Numbered from the stretch's first letter, positions 24,101-36,835 are shown. The stretch is 64,000 nucleotides of DNA from Saccoglossus kowalevskii (GCF_000003605.2 NW_003134838.1:561807-625806); one strand, 5' to 3'. Program-made: numbers and translations. The notes: generated by a model not told the origin, from the letters alone.

Positions 24101-27100
24101 AACGGAAAGTCTTTACCAAAGTATTTAAGTCTAGATAGAATGTTCCCACTTTTCTTGGTATATATATATATATAACTGTACTAACCCATCGTTCATATAG
24201 ACTAATTTTAATTCGTACAATTTGAATAAAGGCATACAGAGAAATTGAATAATATTCTACTTATAGTCTTATTGTACTGAAAACAAATATATTGTTACTT
24301 ATTTACATCGTGCTGAACATGCACACGTAAAATCAGCTCATTTATCTGGAAACAAATGTAACACATTTAACAACCTCCGATGATAGAGGGCGCACGTGGT
24401 TCCGTGGCTTTGAAAAGCGGCCCTCTATGGTTCTGAGGTTCTGAAAAGTGTATACTACCGTCACAAGGGGTCACTATATAACATTATATTGATCTTACTC
24501 AATTGACTATATTATAATTCAATATTATAATTATTTTAAGACGTTTTTTGATTGAACAAAGCAAAAATGTGCTTACTGTAATGTCATTTGCTTGGCAACA
24601 TAACTCAGAAAAACACGCACAGGCCAATCGTAAGCCATACAATAACAATAGTGTATCATGTCGACATATGGGATATAGATTCGGGTGTTACACTTTTTTC
24701 TTTTCAGCTATGACTGACAAACAAAGCATGTAAAATAGATTTGTAACGATCATTATTTCTTTGTCTGCATTTATAATAATCGTTCATTCAACTACTACCT
24801 CATAGATTGTTCACCGTTATGACATCATTTTGATACAAGAAATACGTGACATTGCCGGGACCGCCATCTTGGATTTGTTATCTGAAGTCAACAGTGTGTC
24901 AGATAGTGAATATTTGATAGCCACAAGCAACAGACTAGGGCGGTCAAGTTCAAAAGAGCAATACGCATTCCTTTACAGGTAATACAACGAATTATTTTAT
25001 AGAGAGCTGGTGTTACAGACCTATCAACTGCATTGCTATATTCCTGAGAAGTTGCTCGGTTATGACCTGGCTAATAGTGGGCAACTATTTCGGGGTAATT
25101 CTAAGAGATTCAAGAACAGAGCAGGCACTTTTCCCATTTACAGGACAATACGATATCATATTTGTTAATCTTAAATTTCTAATAATTTTATTAGCCCAAC
25201 CTTCACTACCAAGAAAGACATCCCGTTCTTACCACTTACTAAGTTTGTGCTATTTTTGCTATTCTCTGCGGAGCGAACACCATCATTTATCCTCATATTT
25301 GTGCTTTTATTCCGTCCCAAGTTTATTTTTCCGCCGTATAAGACCAGTTTACATAGCACCGAGGGCGCGGAAGCTCACAGTGTGCACATCCTATATGTAT
25401 TGCGAACATGAGGCCCGTGATTTCCTCACAACTTCAGCAATTGTCCCATTCATCTTTGTTCACTACAGACGGCTTGCTATACCTTCTAATTCACTCCAGA
25501 TCCGATAAAGTAACAATAACCGATACATATCACTATGACGACGTCGATGATAAATTTGAACGTGAACCGTTTATAGTAAGAGTCTCGTCAGCGTCAACAG
25601 GTAAAGGCCGAAGTATTTAATTTTAACATATAACACATGTAATTATGCCGTTCCCTGGTTCAATCCCTAGTGATAGTGTCGATTCTGGTTTTAGTATCAT
25701 GATGATTTCAAGAACGAAAAGAATAAATTACTCATTTCGCCGCTTTCTACTCAAGCCCACCACAACGAACTTTCGAATTGTATGCAAATATATTTTACAC
25801 ACGTGTATACATCGCATTGCACATGCATCGAACATGAACTTCAGTTTTAGGTAGTTATTTGCATAATGTCAATAACCATACACGTGTTCCATATGCACAA
25901 TGTTAGATAATTAAACACGATTACTATTTATTGTGTTCACCATAATTGCTAATTAGTTATATTTGGTGTTTAATATTTAGTATTTTTTATAGTTATTACA
26001 GATTTTGCGATGGTAGCAATACATGTAAAACCGAGCGACGCTGTACAGGAAATCGACACTCTCTTGGATGTTTATGATGACACCGTTACAAGATGGAACT
26101 TAGAGGTAAGAAAGTAGACACGAACAGATTCTATACAAAATAATACAAAAATAAACACAATGACGTAAGGGATAATTAATTAATCTCCCGTTAGATATTT
26201 ACTATATGGGGGTCAGCTATCTTGAATACGGCATGAAACTAAACAAAAAAGCAAGTTGAGAAACGCTTATTTAAGTTTCCTACAAATCGGTGGGGGGGGG
26301 ATACTAGATTGTCACAGCAAAATCCGTTTGAGCAACTTTCCCGGAAGTTTTTGAAAGCGAAATCTACTTTTGTATATATACCCAGTACGTATATCGACCA
26401 AATCCCTCATAGGGTCTGAGTTACAAAATATCTGACTAACAATGGAAAAATCATCATTTTAACCAAGTTGGCCAGCTTGTTCAATAATTGAAGAAAAAAA
26501 ACAGTGCTTATTTTGTAATATGAATATGAAAATTATGTGACAGTACGTAATCTGCATACGAAAACAATTGTGATTGATTACAAATCTCCGTAGAAACTAA
26601 AGACCAAGTGTGGTTAATTATACATTTGGACTTTTACAAGATTATATGCCAATTTGTAGCTTATTGCGTATAGACGTCGCAAAGAATATTGTGCAAAATG
26701 ACAGAATTATATCTTCCAATGGTTGATTTATACTATGTTTTCACAGGATGTCATTATTTTGGGAGATTTCAATGCTGGGTGTGATTACGTCACTAGTTGG
26801 GATAATATCCGGCTCCGCACAGATAACCGTTTTACGTGGTTGATTAGTGATCGGGCAGATACCACCGTGTCTCGCCTCAATTGCCCATATGACAGGTAAG
26901 CGGTATATATTCACAACATATTGGAAACAGACATAACATTTGCGTGTTTTTATGAAACCCTTGCATCACTGGGCCTGAGTGCGACTCCAGAATGTGAAAT
27001 TTTGACTAGCTACACTTGATTGCAAATTGACCAGATATCGATCTATAATTGTTTGTGTAAATACATTACACCATGTATATGTATTTTATCGCTTTTTTGT

Positions 27101-28870
27101 CATTTTTATTTAATTCGCGTTACCAAATAAGTAATTGAGGACAATATGTCACATGACACGGCATATATTTAGATAAATACATGTAAATAGTTGGGATCGT
27201 GTTTGTTCCTCGCACAACAGTAATATAGTATCTCTGATACTGCTTGGCCATGCAACTTTTATAAAAAGTATTTTTTTCTAGTTCTGAAACTAGCTCGCTT
27301 CTTAGTATACTATAATTACAACAATGATCAAGTGAAAAATGTTTAATGAATTGTCTTAAACCTTTTATATTATATGCAAGTTCTGGGAGTTTTACATATG
27401 TCACATGACATCACTGACTTCCAAAAATGGGTTCAAAATCATACCTCAGATAACGAGCATCGGCATACCCACACTGCCTCTTGATCGACTTTAGAACCAG
27501 CTCACGAATATTAATAAGTTGAGATAATTTGTATGTTGTCCATTCACGACTACATATTCTAAAAGGTTGGTCACATTGCCTACTTTCAAATGTATGGGAC
27601 TTTCCCATACATTTGAATGCATGTGTATAAATGCATATTTATAAATGGTTTAGGCGGTAGATTCTAAGTCAGACAAAACCCTGTCGCCTCGACACTTTGT
27701 CCCGGCGGACTTTATATCGCAGAAGAGTTCTCGTACATTGGCGTTGTTCTATACCCCATTTTCCAGGCTCTGTTAAATGACCATATTCCATGTACATCTT
27801 AACATAATTATTAAATGTGTATTGATTTGGTACCACGTTTATTTATTTATTTGTCGTGGCTAGAATCGTTGTAGCAGGGGCTACTATGTTACAGTCAGTG
27901 TGGCCGGGAAGCAGTGACGTCTTCTATTTTGACCAAGCATATGGTTTATCGTACGATCAGGTAACGACATTTGTATAATGTGTTTTATTCATCTTTTAAC
28001 TAGTATGCATCATCTCCTTATTTTACGATGGCTACGAATCGAATGATAAGATCACACCTCACCGTTCCCAATTTCATAATTGAATATGATACAAGGAAAA
28101 ACGACGTTGTTAAAATCGAAATAATCTAATAACTAACCCAATTACAAAATTACTTTCTGAATTGTTTATCTATTACTGTTTTAGACAAATGATGTCAGTG
28201 ACCATTATCCAGTGGAACTAAAGATATTACCAAAATGTATGTACACACTATTTGTACAGAATAGTAATTCTCAAACATATTCTATCGGCAAAGTTATCTA
28301 CCATTGTTTGTATTGATGTTAGAGTGTAGGTATTTTATGTTTCTTTTTTTAGTGTCGGAAATAGAAAGAAGCATCTCGATTCAGTCATCTTTTGGAGTCT
28401 CTGACAGCAGCCACTCTGTGAACACATCAGATGTGCTAGATTTTACATCCAAGTCCAGTGTCTACGGGTTTGAGCATGTGCGGTTTACGCAGGGAGATGC
28501 CACAGTAGTGGTTGTCTGGAAACGCAGTGAGGTTGGACGTCAAGGAATCATAACAATTGTCAATGAGCTGCATCAGAACTTTGATTCCTTAGTGTCTGAA
28601 CTACAGAAGAACGTAGTGCTAGAGAATATAGAGAATAGTTTTAATGACGTCATTTCTGACTCAGTCTCAGGCTTGACATCAGATGTTTGGTATGCTCAAA
28701 TCGTCTGCACATTGGATGACGTGAACAGGTGTATTGTATACGTCATAAATAGTCCATTCTATGGTGCAAGCGGTTGGAGTGTTGCTGCAAACAATGGAAT
28801 TGGAACTCTTGTGACAAATACAATCCTTTTAGTTGCCTCGTTTGTTTATATAATATTTGCTGATTACTAA
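21187..28870 (+). CDS. Gene B: deoxyribonuclease I-like protein with extra C-terminal domain and GPI-signal-like tail (450 aa, 8 exons)
   Basis: Exons: 21187-21345, 24806-24978, 25500-25600, 26002-26105, 26747-26895, 27864-27960, 28185-28236, 28353-28870. All introns are GT-AG with the same phases as gene A. The start ATG at 21187 opens a clear signal peptide ([14 protein letters not shown]). The DNase I core keeps E65, E104, H152, D186, N188, Cys191 and Cys225, D228 (as CPYDR rather than CAYDR) and H268 in SDHYPVE, so it should be an active Ca/Mg-dependent endonuclease. Residues 279-416 form the same extra domain as in gene A, with SSFGVSD near its start and C-x7-C at 397 and 405. The last 34 residues contain small residues (GAS, AANNG) followed by a hydrophobic stretch ([16 protein letters not shown]) ending the protein. 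This is the pattern of a GPI-attachment signal, or alternatively of a C-terminal transmembrane anchor. Intron 1 contains an assembly gap. Confidence 0.93.
21629..21909. repeat. assembly gap (21741-21790) with duplicated flanks
   Basis: Fifty Ns are flanked by two nearly identical segments, 21629-21740 and 21791-21909, both containing CCAACTGCTATATGTCCCAA and ending CATCTTG. They differ mainly by single-base indels, the mark of an unclosed overlap in the assembly rather than a real tandem duplication. Confidence 0.85.
21931..22061. mobile_element. TTAA-bounded MITE family 1, complete copy
   Basis: 131 bp starting TTAAAGGTGGTGGTCGTCGC and ending GCGACGACCACC then GCGCTTTAA, giving inverted termini with TTAA at both ends. 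The middle contains GATATGGGACTCATAGCGAC and ACATTGTTTATTTACATG. Other copies are at 35091-35227 and 62284-62416. TTAA boundaries suggest mobilisation by a piggyBac-type transposase. It lies in intron 1 of gene B. Confidence 0.8.
27585..27617. repeat. perfect 15-bp hairpin with 3-nt loop
   Basis: Left arm 27585-27599 (TTCAAATGTATGGGA), loop CTT, right arm 27603-27617 as its exact reverse complement. It lies in intron 5 of gene B. Confidence 0.95.
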
Positions 28871-30477
28871 ATTCAAATTAAGTTAGGCTAGGTACATCCA
28901 TGTGTAAACTTAATTATTGTTCAGTCAGTAAACATGAAATTGTGTAAACGAAATTGTGTTATTATCTTAAATGAATATAGTCCATAGTACCATCATAGTT
29001 ACCATTTTGGTACAGTCACTACAACTAGAGCAATATGCCACATATTCATAAATTCAGTCTACATTATTTAAATGATTATATTTACATATTGTTTTTACAC
29101 GGGGTGTGGCTCAGTGTTTCGTTTGATGTCGTTATACCACAGAGAAGATAGATTCAACCCCACCTTAATTAACAGTAAGTACAATAAGATATATTCTTTT
29201 TGGACAACCAGCAATACCTATTGGACATACAGTGTTAAGTTTATAAATATTATTAAATAATAATTGATTTACCTTCGAAGAAATAACGTAGCACACAAGG
29301 CGATTATACGACGAGCAAGTTTAGAAAAATGGCGTCTTTTCGGATCAGATGACTCATCTTTATCGAAACGAGCAGAATAATTTGCCTGTTGCTACATTCG
29401 TCCTAGCGTACTGAACTCCTCATAGACGACGGTGTAAACACATAAACAGCTGAGATATTTTACACAAATCACCAAAGAGTCAATTTTCCAACATTATAAA
29501 ATAACAAGTAATTAGTTTATCATTTTTTTAATTAAAAAGTTAATAAATAGCGTCATCCCATATGTAAATGCTGGAAATGCTGACCCAGCTGATTATTCAC
29601 TCTGAATGTACCAGTATGAACAATTTTCTTCATGAATGTACCTAAAATAGTCAGACTGTTACACTTTCCAATGTGGTTCCTTTTACAGAGATGTAGCAAA
29701 GATACTACATGGGGCCTTTATTTACTACGGATGAAATTAGTGCGTTTGTAGATTTCTCTAGTTGTCTTTTTCAAAACTATTGAATCATCAGAGTCATGTT
29801 GGATATGGGTCCCACGTAACGTATACAACGTGTGTAACATATATTGTTTGTATGCACTGTGGCCGCGTGCTGTACGAAGGCTCGGACACTTTACATCAAA
29901 GCGACGTATTCTAACAAGTATGGGTACAATGTGTTTCTTATTTCTCATGCCATAGTTTCCCATAAGGAGTCAATGTTATTGTATATGTACAGATTATGGC
30001 GAGGTGTTCGTACCCACACATTCCGTTCTGCGTTAGGTCAAATGTTTCATGTGTGGTAGAATAACTAACATATTGATTGATACTAACCGTACCCGGTCAT
30101 AAAACGAGATAACGTATCCTTATTGAAAGATTGACACCACGTGGAGCCTAGCTATATCAGATATATAGAAGGTGATTGGCTGAATCATGGCTATGAATAT
30201 ATTGGTCAATTAACTTATGACTTATCAGTGAACATACATTACACCTAAAATAAAGTAATCCACAGTATTTCTCGTTGAAAATAGAACATAATATTCATTA
30301 CATTCAGTATTTATGTTAACACTTTTAAACTTTATTATGGGTCTATGGTAAATTAATCGACTGTATTAAGAGCGTCCACTCATACAATAATGATAGACAG
30401 TCATGCTGGTATTGTTGTTAATACGATATCATAAACCACCTCACAGTGACGTGTTTACACTGTCTGGATCAATGCGT
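28871..30477. other. intergenic region between convergent genes B and C
   Basis: About 1.6 kb between the two stop codons. It contains an ATTAAA hexamer at 29252-29257 that could serve gene B, the AATAAA of gene C (minus strand) at 30331-30336, and a degenerate piece of MITE family 1 near 29796-29850 (GGATATGGGTCCCACGTAAC). No coding sequence is seen. Confidence 0.6.
30331..30336 (-). terminator. poly(A) signal of gene C
   Basis: AATAAA on the minus strand about 140 bp beyond gene C's stop codon. Confidence 0.5.
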
Positions 30478-33400
30478 CTAGTCGATGATCATCTCCACTG
30501 GGTAGTGGTCACTCACGTCCAATGCCTGGAACAAATCAATGCGGTATGACATAATATAAAACGTACATATATTCAGATATATCCATCTAAACGAAACGGT
30601 TCGCGAGATTGTGCTATGCCATGTGATTACAAGAAAATACAACGTTCAACTGCATTCGATATATCAAGTGAGGGCGCACCATGCAGGCGTAGTATCGTTT
30701 ATGTAGTAACAAAAAACGCGCGTGACGTACCAGTGTGGGATCCATTGGGGTTCCATAGAGGTCAATGTCATAATAAAATACTTTAGCACTACCCGGTCGG
30801 AACGCGTCTGTGAAGCCAGCTCCATGAGTTACTAATCTGTCGGGATAACGTGATACGTAAATTAGCAGAGAGGGAAGTGTTTATTAAAGCAACACAGTTG
30901 TCGCCTTGCGCCCTGTTCCATGTGAAGCCCATGCGGTGTATACAAAACGTGTACAAGACATTATTAGATCTACATAAAATATGAACGACTGTATTTTGTA
31001 TCTTGAGTTCAGTTCGCACGTAAACGATTTATTCATCGGTATGTCCATGTCAAGATATCTATATTCATAAGTAAATTATTTGCCTGTTATTATTAAGTTG
31101 GTCAAATCAGTTGTGCTATCACATTTTCTATCAAAATTACAATAATTATGTTTAATAAATGTACATATTCTTTCAATAGACAACGTCACGGTATAATTGA
31201 AAGTATGGAAATGATATGACCCCCCCCCCCCCAACAAAAACGCCCTCTATGTTCTATCCCACAATCCTTTGCAAAATCCAATATGGAGTTAACACATTTC
31301 TTCCCTATACTGCTACTTACCTGTCATATGCACACGACGAAGAAGCCAAGTTGGTGTCGGCATCATCGCCGATTAACCAACTGAAACGAGATTGAGTTCT
31401 GTAACTGATGTATTGCCAGTCGTCCTCTCTAACATAATCACAGTCAGCGTTGTAATCTCCACCAATCAAAACATTCTAGTAGCATAAAAAAGACGAATAA
31501 CAAACTACATTACATTGTGCAGATGCGCCCAGCAGGCGATTGGAAAAGTATGCGAGCTAGGAACTCAGTGGTGTCGGTCGTTTTGCCAAATTTGTAAGTT
31601 TTCATTTGTTCCTATGTGATCTCAAAACTGTACTGTTTAAAAAAAAGTGACACAAAGTTCTGATGGAAGTACATTTGGTTATATACAATTATTTAAAATT
31701 ATATTAAATTTTAGTTATTTAAAATTCAACAAACAAATCTCAAATTTCGTAATATTAAAATACAGCTTACCACGTTGTTATATACATCTACTGCGTCGTC
31801 ATTAACCAATGTCAGATAATCAATCTCCGCCACTGCGTCATCTGGTTTTACGTGTATGGCTCCAAATACAAAACGGGTGAGTGCTGATGTCAAACAAAAA
31901 GCAAAACATGTATTACTAACATTAGTTTTACCATGGAGCTAAAAAAAGATTCTTTTTTTAGCTCCATGGTTTTACACATCACGTTTCATGTTTCATATGT
32001 GCTTCAAACCAAATCGTCGGCAACAATTTGCAAGACTGACTGCCTACAATTCTAAAATTTGAAATTTTTGTTTATGTTATGAACAATAATATGGCATAAC
32101 GTACAGTCAGTTTACCGGGTGAATTTGAATGCATTTATACTTGCTTCACTGATGTAACTTTTGTATGTTCTTGTTGAGTGTACTAACTGTTAGAAGAAAA
32201 GAAGCAAGGTGCATTCTCCACTGTTTACTCGTGAATCTTGCTTTTGTTAACAATGAATCTGTGATTGAATAATCATTGTATTAGAACACTGTTGACAATG
32301 CAAATGTTGGTATCTAACTCTGGGCGTGTCGTTGAATCTAATGTGATTAGCTTATTTCAATTTTGCGAGTTGTACTTGGGAATGTGGCGTGATTTAAGCG
32401 TGAAAAAATACCTGAATGTGATGTTGAGAAATCAACCATGTGGGGTTCGCGTTCGAAGTAATCATGTTTAGAGTCATCATATGTGTAACTGCGCACAACC
32501 GAGACCACATCATGCCTTGAGAACAAACAAACACACACACAAACATGTCAAATCAAGTGACGGACAGAAAGCTAGTGTCATCATTATAGATAAATAACCT
32601 TGAAGTGAAGTAGTTAAAAACGTATAAAATTTTGAAAAGATTTTAAATGTATAACTTCTTAAAGTTAGTTAGAACAATACAGAACGAATTGGACTGAAGA
32701 ATAAGTAAGGGTGATTACAATCGCTCAGCTCCAAAGCAGGTTAGTTGGCGTTAATTTTGTTGAAATTACATTTCAAGAAACGAGTAATGCGGACGTAGGG
32801 AGCACGTGCCTGCGAAGTTATGTTTATCTGATAGCAAATATACCATCACGATCTTACGAAAATACAAGACGTGTATGCATACGTTTATGATATACTGTTA
32901 TTTATGAATAACACTGTGCGTCTACCTGTAATAAAAAGCATACTGTTCTTTAGATGATGTCCTTCCAACACGTGGTCCTAACTCCAGACTGAATGCACCA
33001 TTATTTTGACTGTAGAATAGAAGAATATAAGGATATAATTATTTCTTTTTTCTTGGGCCACTCAGGGATAATAGAATCTCTTCTTTTCTTAGGGCCATTG
33101 ATGGATATTATTATCTCCTTTGTTATTGGGACCACTCAGGGATAATAGTATCTTTTCTTTTCTTGCAACCACATGGGGTAATATTATATCGTTCGTTCTC
33201 TGGACAACTCAGGGATAATATTATCTCCCTTGTTGTTGGGACCACATAGGAATAATATTATCTCCCGTGTTGGGACCACTCAGGAATAATATTATCTCTT
33301 TCAAATTTTGTTCACATTTTGGACCATAAACTGTTGGTTACGGTTTTAATTTTTTTTTTTTCATGTATAATAAAACGAAAGTATAATAAACCTATATGTT

Positions 33401-34508
33401 GGCGAGTGGGTGCTTTCCCCAATTACATTTGTTTTCAGACTACAGTCGAAATACTCGACTAGTAAGTCAGTAATTGTTCGAATCATCGCATATGATTCAG
33501 CTGGCACCGTCCGAATAAATCGCGCCTCCTTGTGACATAGAGCTCCTGTACGGTGACGGCAAGACATATATTGGCGAATACAATGTGTTCAAATCGACAA
33601 CTTTGTTTGTAGTCGTTTGTCATCTAGAATATAGAGAAGCGCATACAAATATAATCTTAATTGACATTTAAAATCGATATATAAACTTTGAGCGGCCTCT
33701 TTGTCAACATTTAAGTCATATAAGGGCCAGGTCGACAGAGGGCGCTATTCATCTCACTAAACAAACCAGCCCACTCTTCAAACAAATAACTTGTTTTCAT
33801 AAGTTGTGTTGTAAAAAAAATCATTTAGCATAATTTTGGTGGTCTTGTGTTTGATTGAAACTGTTGCAGGACTGGTGTTAATATGTATAACATACACTGG
33901 TCTGGTACGTCAAGTTGTATCTACACTTACAAGTCGTCAGAGCGATAGACGTTGCATGTATTTTACTTACGCGTTCAACTCATCTAAAAGATCGTACACT
34001 GCGATTTCATCGATGTCACGAACCTCTTGCACTGCACAAATGTCGTATCGTTCAATAACCTGAATGATGAGCAACGTTGATTAGAGAATGTCGTTTCTGC
34101 GTGAACAGTCAATTACGTATACTACTCAAAAGTCGATTCGTACAGTAAATATATATTATATAATTATTAACCGGGTTTTGTTGTACGCTTACTCCGTGAC
34201 AGTTGAATAGGCTCGGTTGAAACTTGGCTAATGCCATATTTACAGAGGTTTTCCGACACATACCAGTTTAGAAGTAGATACCAGCGTCATTATATCCGCT
34301 GAAGAAAAAATATACGCAGTAAACATTGCAGGACGTCTATAACATGTAAATGATATGATTAACTAACGTCCACAATAACCTGTACAACCTCGGGATCGCT
34401 CATCTTGGATTTTCCAAACACTTGAATGTTCCATGCAGAAATATAAACACTGGCCTGAACACAGGCGGCTCCCAAAACGAGAATAGCGAAAGCGATGTGG
34501 ATTTTCAT
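30478..34508 (-). CDS. Gene C: secreted deoxyribonuclease I-like protein, plain architecture (279 aa, 8 exons)
   Basis: Exons on the minus strand: 34508-34368, 34059-33971, 33009-32926, 32515-32412, 31883-31771, 31475-31321, 30836-30731, 30525-30478. All are GT-AG and phases close (0,2,2,1,0,2,0). The start at 34508 opens the signal peptide MKIHIAFAILVLGAACVQAS. The core keeps E59, E98, H150, D184 and N186 (GDYNADC), Cys189 and Cys225, D228 and H271 (SDHYPVEM). Its length matches classical DNase I (about 260-280 aa). The last exon stops at MIID, where genes A, B and D instead splice into their C-terminal domain exon. No remnant of that exon is visible downstream. The region equivalent to A/B exon 2 is split by an intron here, as in gene D. 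The segment around residues 248-262 (DLYGTPMDPT) differs from the GLTDEQ type of its paralogs. Confidence 0.92.
31930..31970. repeat. perfect 19-bp hairpin with 3-nt loop
   Basis: Left arm 31930-31948 (ACCATGGAGCTAAAAAAAG), loop ATT, right arm 31952-31970, exactly complementary. It lies in intron 4 of gene C, about 45 bp upstream of exon 5's acceptor in transcript sense. Confidence 0.97.
33052..33300. repeat. irregular minisatellite in intron 2 of gene C
   Basis: Six or seven imperfect copies of a unit containing GACCACTCAGGGATAATA and TTATCTCC, with spacing varying between about 35 and 55 bp. Confidence 0.85.
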
Positions 34509-35090
34509 ATTGATCGTCTGCTGGCTGCTGTCGCGCGATGTTGGCAACAAATGTTAGACATGTCGTCATACATGTCAATATATAAACATCCATTACATAA
34601 ATCATGATGTAAGTGACACAAATATATGAATGTATACAAGGCATATTTGCATATCATACAGACAACGATTGGGCTCTATGCGCATGTGACACCTTACATT
34701 TTCTGTATTTGTCAGAAGAATGTGTCTTCTCAAACCACGCCCATGCAAGGTTGTGCTAAAGGGAGATATCCCTGTTGAAAACACGTGCTGAATGTTTGAA
34801 TGATAAGCAGCTGCTTCAAAGATACGATTTCACACTGTTTACGTCAATCAGTCAAAAAAAGTGTGTCACAAATTATTCAATCAAGTACAAAACATATTTG
34901 TCGCTGTGTTTAAAAAGTTCGAATGGTGTATTTAGTGTTGTAATGTGTGTATTTTTGTTTTCCTGTAGTTGCATATATTTCACCCTTAAGGCATAGATGT
35001 AGGTTGGCACGGTTACAGCGCCACATTCCCACGTGGTGTAATTTTCGTTCCATGCGACATAAACAACGCTTTTCGAATTGATTGTTTATT

Positions 35091-35227
35091 TTAAAGCACT
35101 TACAGTCGCCAAGCAGCGTGTGTTCGAATTTCGTGTAAATAAGCAATGCATTTTACACGCGCTGCATACTTCGCTATGAGTCCTACATCGAACATGACGA
35201 CGCGATGCGACGTCTGTGGCGCTTTAA
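35091..35227. mobile_element. TTAA-bounded MITE family 1, complete copy
   Basis: Starts TTAAAGCAC and ends GGCGCTTTAA (137 bp). The inside carries TGTGTTCGAATTTCGTGTAA, TTTTACACGCGCTGCATAC and CTATGAGTCCTACATCGAAC, matching the copies at 21931 (inverted) and 62284 (same orientation). A degenerate partial copy appears to lie just to the left, about 35030-35090. Confidence 0.8.
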
Positions 35228-36369
35228 AACACAGTTTTACGTAAACCAAAAAAACAATGCAATCTAATGTAAAATACTAATGACCAATCATGAGTTAAAT
35301 TTTGATCTGAGTTAATACTCTTTTTAAAAATATAACAAACACTTGTTGTCGGTGGGGTACAGCATATTTAATATTCTGACCTGATTTTGAGATTGGCTCA
35401 TCAGCTAGATTAAACCCTGTTATCATGTGTGTGAAAAACCTTATAAATACAGCTGTCCGAATATCTCTTATTATATCTGCATTAATGCCTTTAACATACT
35501 GTGAGCGTTTTGCATATAAGCTCAGGGACGTGTGCGGTAGGGTGGGTGATGTGCTGTTGGCGGCCACGCACTACCGACTGTCTGTTCATGCATACCATTT
35601 TATTTCTGTTTTCTGTTCCCATAAAAGGTATTGCCCACACCATGACATGCCGTGGTAGCTAGCGTGTCTGGCTATATTGGTCGCTGCCACTTTTCGTAAT
35701 CGTCAGTTAAAATTTTATGCTGTAACTGACGTGTGTTTTCCCGTTGCTATATTACACGTGCAATACACAATAAGTTGGTAGTTTACTAATATTTATTCGT
35801 GTATGTGTACTTTATTTGTAGATTGGGTACTCTTTTGAATTGATTTTGGGACATTGTGGTCGAGGCTGCTGGATTTACACTCGCGTTGTTACATGTTCAC
35901 TCAATCAGCAAACGTCATTTTAAACTTGGTGGTAGGGTAAAAAAAAAAGAAAGAGCTCCGTGTTCGGCTAGAGAACGCTATAATTAAACAGCCTTCTCCA
36001 TTGAAATCACTCAAATACAGACAAATATCAGACAGTTACATTTACAGAATGCCACAAATCAGAATCCATCCCGTGCATTAGATCCAGCCCATGATATTGT
36101 TATTGTTGAATTAATATGTTATTGGAAGATGCAATGCTATAAACTTCGTTTAATTAATGGATACCATGTTTGGTTGATCAAGCCATCTACGTAGAATGGG
36201 ATTTCACGTAGCAAGTGTGCGTGTGTCACGGTTTGTTTTCATGACAGTGGGTCGGGGACACAACTACGTGTGCAGCCTTTTAATAATGAAAACTGTTGGT
36301 GGTATATGTTACTACTGGTCGTTGATGTGACACCTGATTAAACATTCTGACTCTAGGAATGAACATTAC

Positions 36370-36835
36370 AACATGGAGCTTGGACGTCACAATATGGTAA
36401 AAAGACATCTGGATATGGTGAATGGACATCAACATAGGGTGAACGGACATCACAATACAGTGAACAAACAGCACCATATGGTGAATGGACATCACAATAT
36501 GGAAAATGTGCATCACAATATGGGGAATGTGTATCTCGATATGGTGAATGAACATCGCGATATGCTGAACTGTCATCACAATATAGTGAATGGACATCAC
36601 AATATGCTGAAGAGACATCATGATATTGTGAATGGACATCACAATATGCTGAAGAGACATCCTGATATTGTGAATGGACATCACTATATGCTGAAGAGAC
36701 ATCCTGATATTGTGAATGGACATCACTATATGCTGATGAGACATCCTGATATTGTGAATGGACATCACTATATGCTGAAGAGACATCATGATATTGTGAA
36801 TGGACATCACTATATGTTCACATACCATGCCAACA
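36370..36835. repeat. 21/42-bp minisatellite, open on both strands
   Basis: A basic unit of 21 bp (GAATGGACATCACAATATG plus two variable bases) becomes a 42-bp higher-order unit (GAATGGACATCACTATATG, then CTGAAGAGACATCCTGATAT) in the right half. Since 21 and 42 are multiples of three and units lack stops, one frame stays open on each strand: plus reads VNGHHNM-type heptads and minus reads MSIHNI-type heptads. I regard both as artefacts of the repeat. Confidence 0.93.

Noticed and set aside
25062-25508. 148-codon plus-strand open frame
   Set aside because: It lies in intron 2 of gene B and ends just inside exon 3 in another frame; no domain or start context.
29099-29165. tRNA-like segment (GGGGTGTGGCTCAGTG, then GATTCAACCCC)
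   Set aside because: A-box and B-box look-alikes are present, but the D, anticodon and T stems do not pair. At best it is a degenerate tRNA-derived SINE head.
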